A stretch of 64,000 nt of DNA from Clostridium aestuarii (GCF_026735135.1 NZ_JAPQER010000002.1:62001-126000); one strand, 5' to 3'. Shown: positions 15,927-26,159, counted from the stretch's first letter. A program made the numbers and translations. The notes: generated by a model not told the origin, from the sequence alone.

Positions 15927-17297
15927 TTGGCATTAATTCATAAATTTATTCAAGACGGTGAATATTTCATAATAGATGTAAATACTGGATCTGTACATAT
16001 TGTAGATGAGATTGTTTATGATCTACTTAACGATGATAGACTTTTATCAAAAAAAGAACTTATTGAGCAATATAAGGACAAGTATAAAAAAGAAGAAATA
16101 GAAGAAGTATATGATGAAATAAAGGAACTTGTAGATGAAGAATTACTTTATTCAAAGGATTTGTATGAGGATATAGCTAGGAAAAATGAAGATACTCCTA
16201 ACTACATAAAAGCTTTATGTTTAAATATAACTCATGACTGTAATTTAAGATGTAAATATTGTTTTGCAGATGAAGGTGCTTACCATGGAATGAGAAAAGT
16301 TATGTTACCTCAAATTGGAAAAAAAGCGCTTGATTATGTAATAGAGCATAGTGGACCTAGAAGAAATATAGAGGTTGATTTATTTGGTGGAGAGCCAATG
16401 ATGGCTATGAAGGAAATAAAAGAAATTGTTGCTTATGCAAGAGAACAGGAAAAAATACATAATAAAGTTATAAGGTTCACGATGACTACTAATGCTACTT
16501 TGCTTAATGATGAAATAATGGAATACATGGATAAAGAAATGGGAAATATAGTATTAAGTATAGATGGAAGAAAAAATGTAAATGATAATGTAAGAATAAG
16601 AGTAGATGGAAGCGGAACTTACGATAACATTTTACCTAAAATAAAAAAAATGGTAGAAAAGAGAGATAAGTCAAAGTTATATTATGTAAGAGGTACTTTT
16701 ACAAGAGCAAATTTAGATTTTTTTGAAGATGTAAAACATTTTGCAGATTTAGGATTTAAAGAAATATCAGTAGAACCAGTAGTCCTTCCAAATGAACATC
16801 CTTTGTCTATAAGAGAGAAAGATTTACCAGAAATATTTGACAATTATGACAAACTATATAAAGAAATGTTAACAAGATACAGAGAAGGAAGAGAATTTAA
16901 GTTTTATCATTTTAATATAGATCTTCAGGGTGGACCATGTGTATATAAAAGAATATCTGGTTGTGGTGCTGGACACGAATATATAGCAGTAACACCGGAT
17001 GGAGATATATATCCATGTCACCAATTTGTAGGGAATGAAAAATTTAAAATGGGTACTATTTTTGATGAGGATGATAAAATAAATTGGAATATATCAAAAG
17101 AATTTAAAGCTGCCCATATATATAACAAGCCAATGTGTAAAGAATGTTGGGCGAGATTTTATTGTAGCGGAGGATGTCAAGCTAATAACTATAATTTCAA
17201 TAATGATATGCATGTTCCGTATGAAATTGGATGTGTAATGCAAAAGAAAAGAATTGAATGTGCAATAGCTTTAAAAGCTAAAATGATGGAGAAATAA
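15927..17297 (+). CDS. scfB: SCIFF radical SAM maturase
   Basis: A 456-residue radical SAM/SPASM enzyme that forms thioether bonds in the SCIFF peptide. Residues 1 to about 85 form the peptide-binding N-terminal region; the radical SAM cluster motif CNLRCKYC is at 105-112 (Cys105, 109, 112); the C-terminal SPASM part contains CGAGHEYIAVTPDGDIYPCHQFVG and MCKECWARFYCSGGC, ligands for two auxiliary Fe-S clusters. TTG 15927 follows AAGGAGG (15912-15918) and gives the usual MALIHKF start; the frame is open back to 15888 but that part overlaps the terminator. Confidence 0.96.
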   Translation: MALIHKFIQDGEYFIIDVNTGSVHIVDEIVYDLLNDDRLLSKKELIEQYKDKYKKEEIEEVYDEIKELVDEELLYSKDLYEDIARKNEDTPNYIKALCLNITHDCNLRCKYCFADEGAYHGMRKVMLPQIGKKALDYVIEHSGPRRNIEVDLFGGEPMMAMKEIKEIVAYAREQEKIHNKVIRFTMTTNATLLNDEIMEYMDKEMGNIVLSIDGRKNVNDNVRIRVDGSGTYDNILPKIKKMVEKRDKSKLYYVRGTFTRANLDFFEDVKHFADLGFKEISVEPVVLPNEHPLSIREKDLPEIFDNYDKLYKEMLTRYREGREFKFYHFNIDLQGGPCVYKRISGCGAGHEYIAVTPDGDIYPCHQFVGNEKFKMGTIFDEDDKINWNISKEFKAAHIYNKPMCKECWARFYCSGGCQANNYNFNNDMHVPYEIGCVMQKKRIECAIALKAKMMEK

Positions 17298-17386
17298 TCA
17301 TATAATTGCATGATATTGACTAGTAATTTTAAAAGTAATATAATTAGTATAATTATGACTACAAAATGCGGCAAAGGGGGATTAAA

Positions 17387-18652
17387 ATGAGGAACTCAAG
17401 AAACAGTAAGTCTAATAAATCTAAGAGTACTGTAATGTTCATCTTGGTATTATTGATTGTTGGTGCATTAGCTTATACAGGAGCTTTTGGAATTAACAAT
17501 ATTTTTGGATATAGAGTAAAGTCTTTTGAACAAGCTATAAATAAAGGACTTGATCTTCAAGGTGGTATTTCTGTATTGGAAGAACTTCAAGCTGAAAATA
17601 TAGATAATGAAACTATTGAAAGAACAAAAGAATTATTATCTATGAGAATTAACCCAGAAGGTGTAAAGGAAATATCAATTACAAGAGAAGGTAGTAACAG
17701 AATAAGAATAGAAATACCAGGAGAATTTGATGCTAAAAAAGTTTTAGAAACTATAGGTAAAACTGGTAAACTTGAGTTTAAGGGACCAGATGGAAAAGTT
17801 ATTTTAACAGGTAAAGATATTAAGAATGCTAAAGCTTATTTAGATGAGATGAGTAAGCCTACAATAAGTCTTGATCTTAATCAAGAAGGAACAGGTAAAT
17901 TTGCTGAAGGTACTCAAAAGTTTTTGGGTAAGGAGATAGGCATTTACATGGATGGCGATTTGCTTACTAATCCAACAGTTCAAAGTGTTATAACAAATGG
18001 TAAAGCTACAATTACTGGAAGTTCAAGCTTGGAAGAAGCAAATCGTAAAGCAAACATAATAAAATCAGGTGCTTTGCCTGTTACTCTTGAAGCAGTTGAA
18101 TTTAAAACAGTAGGAGCAACTTTAGGTGCAAATGCACTTCCATTAAGTATGAAAGCAGGTGCTATGGGAATAGGGTTAGTGCTGCTATTTATGTTAATTT
18201 ATTATAGAGGTCCTGGAATAATGGCAAGTATAGCGTTAGTATTTTATGTTGTAATAGTTCTTTTAGCATTTTCAGTAACAGGAGTTACATTAACGTTATC
18301 AGGTATAGCAGGATTCTTGCTTACAGTTGGTATGGCGGTAGATGCTAATGTTCTTATATTTGAAAGAATTAAAGAAGAAATGAAAATAGGAAAGACTATA
18401 AAAAATGCTACAGAAACAGGATTTAATAGAGCATTATCTTCTATACTTGACTCAAATATAACAACTATTATTGCTGGTATTGTTTTGTATTCATTAGGGT
18501 CAGGTTCGGTAAAAGGATTCGCACTTACACTTATGATAGGTATAGTGCTTAGTATATTTACTGCTCTTACAGTTACAAAATTCTTACTTAAATTGGGAAC
18601 TGAAATGGGTTTGTTAAGTGATGCTTCTCATTTTGGTGTTAAAAGGGGGTAA
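17387..18652 (+). CDS. secD: Protein export membrane protein SecD
   Basis: A 421-residue RND-type membrane protein that uses the proton or sodium gradient to pull exported proteins. An N-terminal helix (about 14-34), the extracellular domain beginning GLDLQGGISVLEEL, and about five C-terminal helices with the motif GMAVDANVLIFERIKEE are seen. ATG 17387 follows AAAGGGGG. secF starts 5 nt after its stop. Confidence 0.95.
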   Translation: MRNSRNSKSNKSKSTVMFILVLLIVGALAYTGAFGINNIFGYRVKSFEQAINKGLDLQGGISVLEELQAENIDNETIERTKELLSMRINPEGVKEISITREGSNRIRIEIPGEFDAKKVLETIGKTGKLEFKGPDGKVILTGKDIKNAKAYLDEMSKPTISLDLNQEGTGKFAEGTQKFLGKEIGIYMDGDLLTNPTVQSVITNGKATITGSSSLEEANRKANIIKSGALPVTLEAVEFKTVGATLGANALPLSMKAGAMGIGLVLLFMLIYYRGPGIMASIALVFYVVIVLLAFSVTGVTLTLSGIAGFLLTVGMAVDANVLIFERIKEEMKIGKTIKNATETGFNRALSSILDSNITTIIAGIVLYSLGSGSVKGFALTLMIGIVLSIFTALTVTKFLLKLGTEMGLLSDASHFGVKRG

Positions 18653-18657
18653 GTAAT

Positions 18658-19524
18658 ATGCTAAAGATTATAGAAAAAACAAAATTATGGTTTGCAATAT
18701 CATTAATTATAATAATTATAGGTATGGGTTCTTTAGTGACTAAGGGATTAAATTTTGGTATAGATTTTAAAGGTGGTACTTTAGTTACCATAGAAATGGG
18801 AAAAGATTTTAACCAAAAACAAAAAGAAGATGTTGAAAAAATTATTAAAAAATATGATTCTGATGCAATAACTAACATAGCAAATACAACTCAACTAGAC
18901 ATAAAAAGTAATAAATTGGATAGTGACGATGTAGATAAAGTTTTTAAAAAAATAAAAGAAACTTACAAAAAAGAAGATATAGAGTTGATATCTCAGAGTA
19001 AAGTAGGACCTTCTATTGGTACTGAGTTAAAGCAAAAAGCAGTTAAAGCTATAATAGTTGCAGCTGTAGCAATGCTTATATATATAGCTATAAGATTTGA
19101 ATTTAAATTTGGTATAGCAGCTATAGTTGCGTTAATACATGATATTTTAATAACTTTAAGTGTGTATGCTGTCTTTAAAGTTCCAGTGAATTCACCATTT
19201 GTAGCAGCGATGCTTACAATATTAGGTTATTCTATAAATGATACTATAGTTATATTTGATAGAATAAGAGAAAACACGAGGAAGATGAGAGGGAGAAAGA
19301 TAGAAGAAATTGCTAATGCAAGTATAAGTCAAACATTGACAAGATCTATAAATACAGTTATAACTACTTTATTTACAATAGTGGCAGTTAATGTGTTTGT
19401 ACCTTCTGTTAGAGAATTTACTTTCCCTATTATAATTGGTATATTATCAGGAGCCTATTCATCAATATTTATAGCAAGTCCTGTTTGGGTAATGTTAAAG
19501 AAAAATGTAAAAAAAGCATTATAA
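18658..19524 (+). CDS. secF: Protein export membrane protein SecF
   Basis: A 288-residue partner of SecD with six predicted helices. The N-terminal GLNFGIDFKGGTLV and the conserved helix-4 motif GYSINDTIVIFDRIREN are diagnostic; RSINTVITTL follows. ATG 18658 follows GGGGGTAAG at the end of secD. A terminator at 19541 closes the secDF unit. Confidence 0.96.
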   Translation: MLKIIEKTKLWFAISLIIIIIGMGSLVTKGLNFGIDFKGGTLVTIEMGKDFNQKQKEDVEKIIKKYDSDAITNIANTTQLDIKSNKLDSDDVDKVFKKIKETYKKEDIELISQSKVGPSIGTELKQKAVKAIIVAAVAMLIYIAIRFEFKFGIAAIVALIHDILITLSVYAVFKVPVNSPFVAAMLTILGYSINDTIVIFDRIRENTRKMRGRKIEEIANASISQTLTRSINTVITTLFTIVAVNVFVPSVREFTFPIIIGILSGAYSSIFIASPVWVMLKKNVKKAL

Positions 19525-19540
19525 TCAATATTATAAATTT

Positions 19541-19570
19541 AATCTGGAGTGAAAGCTCTGGATTTTTTTT
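19541..19570 (+). terminator. Intrinsic terminator after secF
   Basis: AATCTGGAG (19541-19549), loop TGAAAG and CTCTGGATT (19556-19564) form a 9-bp stem with two G-U pairs, followed by six T. Confidence 0.78.
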
Positions 19571-19653
19571 ATTTGGAAATAAAAAAAATTTGTAATAATT
19601 AAGAATTTAACTTATAATATAATTTGCTTCCTATAAACTTTGGAGGAATATAT

Positions 19654-20535
19654 ATGAAAAAATATCTTAATTATAAAAATTGTGTCAATTTAATAAATAT
19701 GCATGATTCATCTCTTTTAAAGGGAATAGATGAAGCAATTAAAAGAATTGCAAAAGCCGTTAATGAGAGAGAAAAAATAGTTATTTATGGTTCCTGTGAT
19801 GTTGATGGTATAGTAAGTGTTTCACTACTTATCTTAATGTTAAAATATTTAAATGCAGATGTTGAATATTATATACCTGATAGTATTTATGAAGATAAGA
19901 TTTTTAATGCAGATGTAATAGAAAATCATATTAAATTATTAGGTGCAAGTCTTATTATAACGGTAGGCTGCGGTATGAATTCTTTTAAAGAGGTAGAATT
20001 ATGTAAAAAATTAAAAATAGATACAATCATTACTGATTGCCATAAATCAAATACATTAATACCTAATACTATAGTAATTAATCCTAAGCAAGATGAGTGC
20101 GAATATCCATTTAAAGAATTAAATGCTGTGGGAATAGCTTTTAAACTAGCTTCTAGTGTGGCAGAACATTATCATGTACAATGTATTGAAAAATATTTGG
20201 ACTTAGTTGCAATTGGTATAGCTTCAAGTAATGTACCTTTGGTTGGAGAGAACAAATTTATGATAGAAAAGGGCATGGTTTGTTTATCGAATACAAACAA
20301 TTATGGTATTAATGCAATAACTAAAATTAATAATATAGTTACCATTGATTATGCTGCTTTAACAAAATTGGTTAATATTGTTATGCCTAGAGTGAATGCA
20401 GTTGGAAGAATGGATGATGCTAAAATAGCTGTAGAACTATTTACAACAACTGATTATGAAAGGGCAGAAAGAATAGCAAAATATATAAACAAGACAATTG
20501 AATATGATTATAAAAAAATTAATTATAAATATTAG
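19654..20535 (+). CDS. Degenerate, truncated RecJ-like DHH-family protein
   Basis: A 293-residue protein aligned by eye with the N-terminal DHH half of RecJ: YGSCDVDG (45-52), LIITVGCG (100-107), IITDCHK (125-131), FKELNAVGIAFKLA, DLVAIGIASSNVPL and NAVGRMDD. Relative to active RecJ (YGDYDVDG, TVDCG, TDHHE, GTIADVVPL), the first motif I Asp is Ser47, motif II Asp is Gly105, the first His of DHH is Cys129, and the motif IV Asp is lost. The C-terminal DHHA1 and OB regions are absent. Active RecJ is near 570 residues. ATG 19654 follows TTGGAGGA. It fills the position between secF and apt where a DHH/RecJ gene is often found in clostridia. It is likely not a nuclease; a scaffold role or slow decay are both possible. 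Confidence 0.75.
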   Translation: MKKYLNYKNCVNLINMHDSSLLKGIDEAIKRIAKAVNEREKIVIYGSCDVDGIVSVSLLILMLKYLNADVEYYIPDSIYEDKIFNADVIENHIKLLGASLIITVGCGMNSFKEVELCKKLKIDTIITDCHKSNTLIPNTIVINPKQDECEYPFKELNAVGIAFKLASSVAEHYHVQCIEKYLDLVAIGIASSNVPLVGENKFMIEKGMVCLSNTNNYGINAITKINNIVTIDYAALTKLVNIVMPRVNAVGRMDDAKIAVELFTTTDYERAERIAKYINKTIEYDYKKINYKY

Positions 20536-20546
20536 GGGGAATTTAA

Positions 20547-21065
20547 GTGGATTTAAAAGAAAGCATAAGAGTTATTGAAGATTTTCCAAAAGATGGAATA
20601 AGTTTTAAAGACGTTACTACACTTTTAAAAAATGGTGAAGTATTTAAGGAAACTACAGATAAGTTAGTTGAATATTTAAGGGATAAAAATATAGATATAG
20701 TTGTTGGACCAGAAGCAAGAGGATTTTTATTTGGTGCTCCAGTTGCTTATGCATTAGGTGTTGGATTTGTTCCAATAAGAAAAGAAGGAAAGCTTCCAGG
20801 TGAAACTATATCAGTTGAATATGACTTAGAATATGGAACTGATATTATAGAAATGCATAAGGATGCAATTAAACCTGGACAAAGAGTTGCAATAGTAGAT
20901 GATTTGTTAGCAACAGGTGGAACTGTAGAAGCAGCTGTTAAGCTTATTGAAAAAGCTGCTGGAGAAGTAGTAAGTATAGATTTTGTTATAGAGTTAACAG
21001 ATTTAAAAGGAAAAGATAAGTTAAAAGGCTATGATGTTATATCTTTAGTACAATATAATGTATAA
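20547..21065 (+). CDS. apt: Adenine phosphoribosyltransferase
   Basis: A 172-residue purine salvage enzyme converting adenine and PRPP to AMP. The PRPP-binding motif [13 protein letters not shown] is at about 113-125, and [31 protein letters not shown] is typical. Start GTG follows TAGGGGG. It lies 11 nt after the RecJ-like gene and just before relA, linking purine salvage to the stringent response as in other Firmicutes. Confidence 0.97.
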   Translation: MDLKESIRVIEDFPKDGISFKDVTTLLKNGEVFKETTDKLVEYLRDKNIDIVVGPEARGFLFGAPVAYALGVGFVPIRKEGKLPGETISVEYDLEYGTDIIEMHKDAIKPGQRVAIVDDLLATGGTVEAAVKLIEKAAGEVVSIDFVIELTDLKGKDKLKGYDVISLVQYNV

Positions 21066-21083
21066 TATTTAAATAAAAAAATG

Positions 21084-21109
21084 CTTACTGAGAAACAGTA
21101 AGTTTTTTT
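21084..21109 (+). terminator. Intrinsic terminator after apt
   Basis: CTTACTG (21084-21090), loop AGAAA and CAGTAAG (21096-21102) are followed by seven T. Confidence 0.82.
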
Positions 21110-21192
21110 ATTAGTCAAGTTTATCTCATATTCAATAAGGTTATTATTGCAAATTTCTATAGCGTATTATATAATATTTATAAAAAATCATG

Positions 21193-21216
21193 GCTGGTTA
21201 AAAACCAGCTTTTAAT
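21193..21216 (+). terminator. Short hairpin before relA
   Basis: GCTGGTT (21193-21199) pairs with AACCAGC (21203-21209) around a 3-nt loop and is followed by TTTTAATTTTG. It lies within 30 nt of the relA start, so it may be an attenuator. Confidence 0.45.
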
Positions 21217-21233
21217 TTTGGGAGAGTATTTGT

Positions 21234-23420
21234 ATGCTTGATGATTTATTAGAAAAGATATATAAAAATTGTAATAATGTTGATAAAGAATTTATTAATA
21301 AAGCTTATAATTATGCTAAAAACGCTCATAAAACTCAAAAAAGAATCTCAGGTGAACCGTATATAGTTCACCCAGTTCAAGTTGCATGTATTTTAGCAGA
21401 AATGGGTCTGGATGAAAATACTATTGCTTCGAGTTTATTACATGATGTTATTGAGGATACAGAATTTACATTCAAGGACATAGAAAAAGAATTTAATACT
21501 GAAGTAGCTAATTTAGTTGAAGGTGTAACTAAATTAGGTAAAATTCAGTATAGGACAAAAGAAGAGCAGCAAGCTGAAAATGTTAGGAAAATGCTGTTAG
21601 CAATGACTAAAGATATAAGGGTTATACTAATTAAGCTTGCTGATAGACTTCATAATATGAGAACGTTAAAGTACATGTCTGTTGACAAACAAAAAGAGAA
21701 AGCTAAGGAAACTCTTGATATATATGCACCACTTGCCCATAGACTTGGTATTTCAAAAATAAAATGGGAACTTGAAGATTTAGCATTAAGATATATGAAT
21801 CCAAACCAATATTATGAATTGGTTAGAACGGTAGCAGAAAAAAGAAACGAAAGAGAAGAATATATAAGAAAAATAATAAATGAATTGAATATGAAGCTTT
21901 TGAGTGCGGGGATTGAAACTGATATTGGTGGAAGACCAAAGCATTTTTATAGTATATACAGAAAAATGGTTATAAAAAATAAGATGATAGATCAAATATA
22001 TGATTTAACAGCTGTTAGAATTTTAGTTAATGATGTAAGAGACTGTTATGCAGCATTAGGTATAGTTCATACAATGTATAAGCCTATACCAGGAAGGTTT
22101 AAAGACTATATAGCTATGCCTAAGCCTAATATGTACCAGTCGCTACATTCAACTGTAATAGGACCTCAGGGGAAGCCTTTTGAAATTCAAATAAGAACTT
22201 ATCAAATGCACAATACAGCTGAGTATGGAATTGCAGCTCATTGGAAGTATAAAGAAGGCAAATCTAATGAGAATGAGAAAGATTTTGAAACAAAATTAAC
22301 ATGGCTTAGAGAAGTAATAGAATGGCAAAGAGAAACTTCTACTCCAGAAGAATTTATGGAAAACTTTAAAATAGATATGTTTTCGGATGAAGTTTTTGTT
22401 TTTACACCTAAGGGGAAGGTTATTAATCTTCCATATGATTCCACACCTATTGATTTTGCTTATAGAATACATACTGATGTAGGACATAAATGTATAGGCG
22501 CAAAGGTTAATAGTAAAATAGTACCGCTAGATTATCATTTGAAAACTGGTGAAATAGTGGATGTTTTAACTTCATCTTCACCAAAAGGACCAAGTATAGA
22601 TTGGCTCAATATAACAAAAAGTAATCAGGCAAAAACGAAAATTAAAGCATGGTTTAAGAAAGAAAAAAGACATGAAAACATTGAAAAAGGAAAAGAATTA
22701 ATTGATAAGGAATGTAAGCGACAGGGAACTAACTTTGGAAAAGTAGCAAAAGGAGAGGTGTTGGAAAAACTATTAAAAAAATATAATATTAATAGTTTAG
22801 ATGATTTATATGTTGCTGTAAGTATTGGTTCATTAAACCCAGCATCTGTGGTGAACAAATTAATATCATTTTCTAATGGTAACCAGCAAGAAAAAGAAGA
22901 AACCAATGTAGAGGAATTAAAAGAACAATTAAAACAAACAGCTAAAGCATATAAAAAAGATAAGTCTCCAGGGGTTAAAGTTAAAAATATAGATAATGTA
23001 CTTGTTAGATTTGCAAAATGTTGTAATCCTGTACCAGGTGATCGCATTATTGGATATATTACAAAAGGAAGAGGAGTATCTGTTCATAGACAGGATTGCC
23101 AAAATATAAACAATTTGATTTTAGAAGATAGTAGTAGAATTATAGATGTAGCATGGGAAAATCAGCCTTCAAGGAAGTCTGAGTATATTACAGAAATTGA
23201 AGTTAGAGCAGAAGATAAACAAGGATTACTTACAGGATTGATGGAAGCAATTATAGAGACAAAAATTGATTTATATGCTATAAATGCTAAAACAATTAAA
23301 TCTAAAGTTGTAATAGTTACTATAAAGATTAGAGTATCAAATATTGAAAGGCTAAAAGAAGTAATGAGAAAAATGAGAAAAATAGATGGAGTTATAGCAG
23401 TATACAGAACTAAAAATTAA
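21234..23420 (+). CDS. relA: Bifunctional (p)ppGpp synthetase/hydrolase
   Basis: A 728-residue stringent-response enzyme. Domains in order: HD hydrolase (about 1-200, [12 protein letters not shown] and [12 protein letters not shown]), synthetase (about 215-350, [12 protein letters not shown] and [11 protein letters not shown]), TGS (about 385-450, [24 protein letters not shown]), a cysteine-bearing region ([11 protein letters not shown]) and a C-terminal ACT domain (from about 650). An intact HD motif suggests hydrolase activity is kept, so it is a Rel-type rather than a RelA-only enzyme. ATG 21234 lies after GGGAG. Confidence 0.96.
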   Translation: MLDDLLEKIYKNCNNVDKEFINKAYNYAKNAHKTQKRISGEPYIVHPVQVACILAEMGLDENTIASSLLHDVIEDTEFTFKDIEKEFNTEVANLVEGVTKLGKIQYRTKEEQQAENVRKMLLAMTKDIRVILIKLADRLHNMRTLKYMSVDKQKEKAKETLDIYAPLAHRLGISKIKWELEDLALRYMNPNQYYELVRTVAEKRNEREEYIRKIINELNMKLLSAGIETDIGGRPKHFYSIYRKMVIKNKMIDQIYDLTAVRILVNDVRDCYAALGIVHTMYKPIPGRFKDYIAMPKPNMYQSLHSTVIGPQGKPFEIQIRTYQMHNTAEYGIAAHWKYKEGKSNENEKDFETKLTWLREVIEWQRETSTPEEFMENFKIDMFSDEVFVFTPKGKVINLPYDSTPIDFAYRIHTDVGHKCIGAKVNSKIVPLDYHLKTGEIVDVLTSSSPKGPSIDWLNITKSNQAKTKIKAWFKKEKRHENIEKGKELIDKECKRQGTNFGKVAKGEVLEKLLKKYNINSLDDLYVAVSIGSLNPASVVNKLISFSNGNQQEKEETNVEELKEQLKQTAKAYKKDKSPGVKVKNIDNVLVRFAKCCNPVPGDRIIGYITKGRGVSVHRQDCQNINNLILEDSSRIIDVAWENQPSRKSEYITEIEVRAEDKQGLLTGLMEAIIETKIDLYAINAKTIKSKVVIVTIKIRVSNIERLKEVMRKMRKIDGVIAVYRTKN

Positions 23421-23442
23421 TTATTTAAGTTCTGTATACTGC
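23397..23442 (+). other. Long hairpin across the relA stop codon
   Basis: GCAGTATACAGAACT (23397-23411) and AGTTCTGTATACTGC (23428-23442) form a perfect 15-bp stem whose 5' arm encodes the last relA residues. It lacks a U-tract (AGTTTAAAG follows), so it may protect the mRNA 3' end or be a weak terminator. Confidence 0.6.
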
Positions 23443-23471
23443 AGTTTAAAGTTTAGGTATATAGTTTATAT
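23443..23471 (+). repeat. AT-rich AGTTTA-type dispersed repeat, copy 1
   Basis: Intergenic sequence of the pattern AGTTTAAAGTTTAGG followed by TATAGTTTATA. Related tracts lie at 26078-26130 and 47257-47290. I infer a family of low-complexity intergenic repeats. Confidence 0.4.
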
Positions 23472-23556
23472 CAATTTTAAAAGCTATTACAAAAATAGAT
23501 TTTTAGAATTGATAACTAGCCATTGCATCCTAAATTTAAAAGTTGGAGGTGTAAAA

Positions 23557-24006
23557 ATGAGAGCTGTAGTTCAAAGAGTAAAATCGTCTACTGTAACTGT
23601 AGATAATCAGGTTATTGGTAAGATTGAAAATGGTTTTAATGTTTTATTAGGAATATCAAAAGATGATACTATAGAAGATGCTAAATATTTAAAGGATAAG
23701 ATAATAAATCTTCGTGTATTCGAAGATGAAAATGGTAAATTGAACAAATCTTTAAAAGAGGTAGGTGGAGAATTGTTAATAGTTTCCCAATTCACTTTAT
23801 ATGGAGATTGTAGAAAAGGAAGAAGACCTAATTTTATGCAGGCGTTAGGAGGCGAAGAATCTGAAAAGCTTTACGAAAAATTCGTGAATTTATGCAGAGA
23901 AGATTTAGGAAAGGTTGAAACAGGAAAATTTGGAGCAGAAATGTTGGTAGATATAAAAAATGATGGACCTGTTACTTTGATGATAGATAGTAAAAAGAAT
24001 TTTTAA
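23557..24006 (+). CDS. dtd: D-aminoacyl-tRNA deacylase
   Basis: A 149-residue homodimeric editing enzyme that removes D-amino acids from t[18 protein letters not shown] at the start, [17 protein letters not shown] (active-site SQFTL) and a C-terminal GPVTLMIDS (the Gly-Pro motif) are diagnostic. ATG 23557 is chosen, after TTGGAGGTG; the frame is open further upstream but lacks family similarity there. Confidence 0.97.
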   Translation: MRAVVQRVKSSTVTVDNQVIGKIENGFNVLLGISKDDTIEDAKYLKDKIINLRVFEDENGKLNKSLKEVGGELLIVSQFTLYGDCRKGRRPNFMQALGGEESEKLYEKFVNLCREDLGKVETGKFGAEMLVDIKNDGPVTLMIDSKKNF

Positions 24007-24028
24007 TTTAATATGGAAAGGAAGGGTA

Positions 24029-24637
24029 ATGATGAATATTAAAAGAATTCCAGTAGGAATGTATGCTGCTAATTGTTACATTTTAATAGATGATGAAAGA
24101 AAAGAGGCATGTATTATAGACCCAGGTGGAGATGCTGAACTATTAATAAAAGAAATTAATAATTCAGGTATAGAGGTTAAGTTTATATTACTAACACATG
24201 GACATATGGATCATACAGCTGCTGTTGAAGAAATTAAACAAAAATATGATTTGCCAGTTTATATTAGTAATAAAGATAGAGAACTTATGGGAAAAGAGCC
24301 AGGTCTTTTCGGTCAAATGTGGAAAATTACTAAAGATGATAAAACAATAAATGATGGAGAAATATTAAAAGTTGGAAATTTAGAAATAAGATGTATTGAA
24401 ACAGGAGGGCATACTCCAGGAGGTATGTGCTTTTTAGTAAATGATGTTATGTTTACTGGTGATACATTGTTTCAGGCGTCTATAGGAAGAACAGATTTTC
24501 CAGGAGGAGATTTTGATCAATTAATTAATAATATTAAGACAAAATTAATGATTCTTCCTGATAATATTGTTATTTTACCAGGTCATGGATCAGAAAGTAA
24601 CATAAAATTTGAAAGAGAAAACAATCCATTTCTATAA
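24029..24637 (+). CDS. MBL-fold hydrolase, glyoxalase II-like (YqgX type)
   Basis: A 202-residue metallo-hydrolase with THGHMDHT (His57, His59, Asp61, His62), GGHTPGG, MFTGDTLF and LPGHG, the full set of metal ligands for a binuclear site. It matches the short YqgX/GloB-like group, possibly hydrolysing thioesters such as S-lactoyl conjugates. Two adjacent ATG codons at 24029 and 24032 follow GGAAGGG. It sits between dtd and hemZ, with 15 nt to the next gene. Confidence 0.9.
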   Translation: MMNIKRIPVGMYAANCYILIDDERKEACIIDPGGDAELLIKEINNSGIEVKFILLTHGHMDHTAAVEEIKQKYDLPVYISNKDRELMGKEPGLFGQMWKITKDDKTINDGEILKVGNLEIRCIETGGHTPGGMCFLVNDVMFTGDTLFQASIGRTDFPGGDFDQLINNIKTKLMILPDNIVILPGHGSESNIKFERENNPFL

Positions 24638-24652
24638 AGAGAGGCTAATATC

Positions 24653-26077
24653 ATGGTAAGAATCAAATTAAATAACTTGAAATATAGATATGATGTTTAT
24701 CATATGTTTAAACTTTTCTATGAACTTATGAAGATTGAGTTTGTAGAGCATGAATATGATTTTCAAGTTAATATAGAAACAGATATAATTTCAATAACTA
24801 GCAAAGATAATGATTTTAAAATTTATAAAATCAATTCTAATGAAAAGTTTAATGATGAAATAAAGCGTTCGGTTTTTAAATATTTTGAAGAAAGAACTGG
24901 TAAAAAACTTCCTTGGGGAATTTTGATTGGAATAAGACCTACTAAAAGAGTACTGGATATGATGGATAAAGGTAAAAGTGAAGATGAGATCATAAATACA
25001 TTGAAAGAAAAATTTTTTACCAGAGAAGATAAAGCAAAATTATGTGTGTATATTGCAAAAATTGAGAAAGAAAAGGTAAACAAAGATCCAAAAACTATAA
25101 GTATTTATATAGGTATGCCATTTTGTCCAACAAGATGTTTATATTGTTCTTTTACATCAAATCCAATCAATGCTTGTAAAAAGGTGGTTATACCTTATAT
25201 AGAAGCACTATGTTATGAAATAGAAATGATAAAAAAATTTATTGATGAAAAAAAATTAAATATTGAATGTGTTTATTTTGGAGGAGGAACGCCAACATCA
25301 GTAAATGAAGAGCAATTTGAAAATATAATAAGTCGTATTTATGAAAGCTTTGTTAAGGATAGGAATGTTACTGAATTTAATGTGGAATGTGGACGTCCGG
25401 ATAGTATTACTGAGGTTAAGTTAAAATCTATGAAAAAATATGGTGTTAATAGAATAAGTATTAATCCTCAGACAATGAATGATGATACCTTAAAAACTAT
25501 AGGAAGAGTGCATACGGTACAGGATGTTATAGATAAATTCAATCTAGCAAGGCAAGTTGGTTTTGATAATATAAATATGGATATAATAGTTGGTCTTCCA
25601 AATGAAGATTTAAAACATGTAGAGAATACATATAGAGAAATATTGAAACTTAAGCCAGACAGTTTAACTGTACATGGAATGTCCGTGAAACGGGCTTCAA
25701 GGCTACATGAACAATTAGTTACAGGTACAATAAAATTAAGAACTCAAGATGAGTTAAATAAAATGTATGAAAAAACATCTGAACTTGCTAAAGCGTTAAA
25801 AATTAAGCCATATTATATGTATAGACAAAAAAATATGGTAGGTAATATGGAAAACATAGGGTATGTATTACCTTCAAAGGAAGGAATATACAATATAGAA
25901 ATAATAGAAGAGAAGCAAACTATTATAGCATTGGGTGCTGATGCTGTTACAAAAGTTGTGTTTTTAGATGAAAATAGGATAGAAAGATTTGGCAATGTGA
26001 AAGATGTAAGAGAATATATAAAAAGAATAGAGGAAAAAGTTCAAAAGAAAATAGAACTTTTGGGAACATTGTATTAA
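24653..26077 (+). CDS. hemZ: HemZ-like coproporphyrinogen dehydrogenase, radical SAM
   Basis: A 474-residue HemN-superfamily protein. The first about 160 residues form a clostridial-type N-terminal extension; then MPFCPTRCLYCSFTS carries the CxxxCxxC cluster motif, followed by YFGGGTPTS (SAM-binding GGGTPT), ISINPQTMND and DIIVGLPNED. HemZ/HemN-type enzymes decarboxylate coproporphyrinogen III without oxygen, but related proteins (HemW) are heme chaperones, so activity is not certain. It is near dtd and hisS as in other clostridia. Confidence 0.85.
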   Translation: MVRIKLNNLKYRYDVYHMFKLFYELMKIEFVEHEYDFQVNIETDIISITSKDNDFKIYKINSNEKFNDEIKRSVFKYFEERTGKKLPWGILIGIRPTKRVLDMMDKGKSEDEIINTLKEKFFTREDKAKLCVYIAKIEKEKVNKDPKTISIYIGMPFCPTRCLYCSFTSNPINACKKVVIPYIEALCYEIEMIKKFIDEKKLNIECVYFGGGTPTSVNEEQFENIISRIYESFVKDRNVTEFNVECGRPDSITEVKLKSMKKYGVNRISINPQTMNDDTLKTIGRVHTVQDVIDKFNLARQVGFDNINMDIIVGLPNEDLKHVENTYREILKLKPDSLTVHGMSVKRASRLHEQLVTGTIKLRTQDELNKMYEKTSELAKALKIKPYYMYRQKNMVGNMENIGYVLPSKEGIYNIEIIEEKQTIIALGADAVTKVVFLDENRIERFGNVKDVREYIKRIEEKVQKKIELLGTLY

Positions 26078-26135
26078 AGTTTAAAGTATAGAGTTTACAG
26101 TTTAGGATTTACGGTTTATAATTTATAGTTAGTGA
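26078..26135 (+). repeat. AT-rich AGTTTA-type dispersed repeat, copy 2
   Basis: Tandem-like variants of (A)GTTTA(C/A)AG, TTTAGGATTT and ACGGTTTATAA fill the gap before hisS. Similar to 23443-23471 and 47257-47290. Confidence 0.4.
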
Positions 26136-26159
26136 ATAGTGCCAATGAAATGGCACTAT
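26136..26159 (+). other. Hairpin upstream of hisS
   Basis: ATAGTGCCA (26136-26144) and TGGCACTAT (26151-26159) form a perfect 9-bp stem with loop ATGAAA, 9 nt before the hisS ribosome site. No T-box features (no GGGTGGNACCGCG) are present. Confidence 0.6.
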
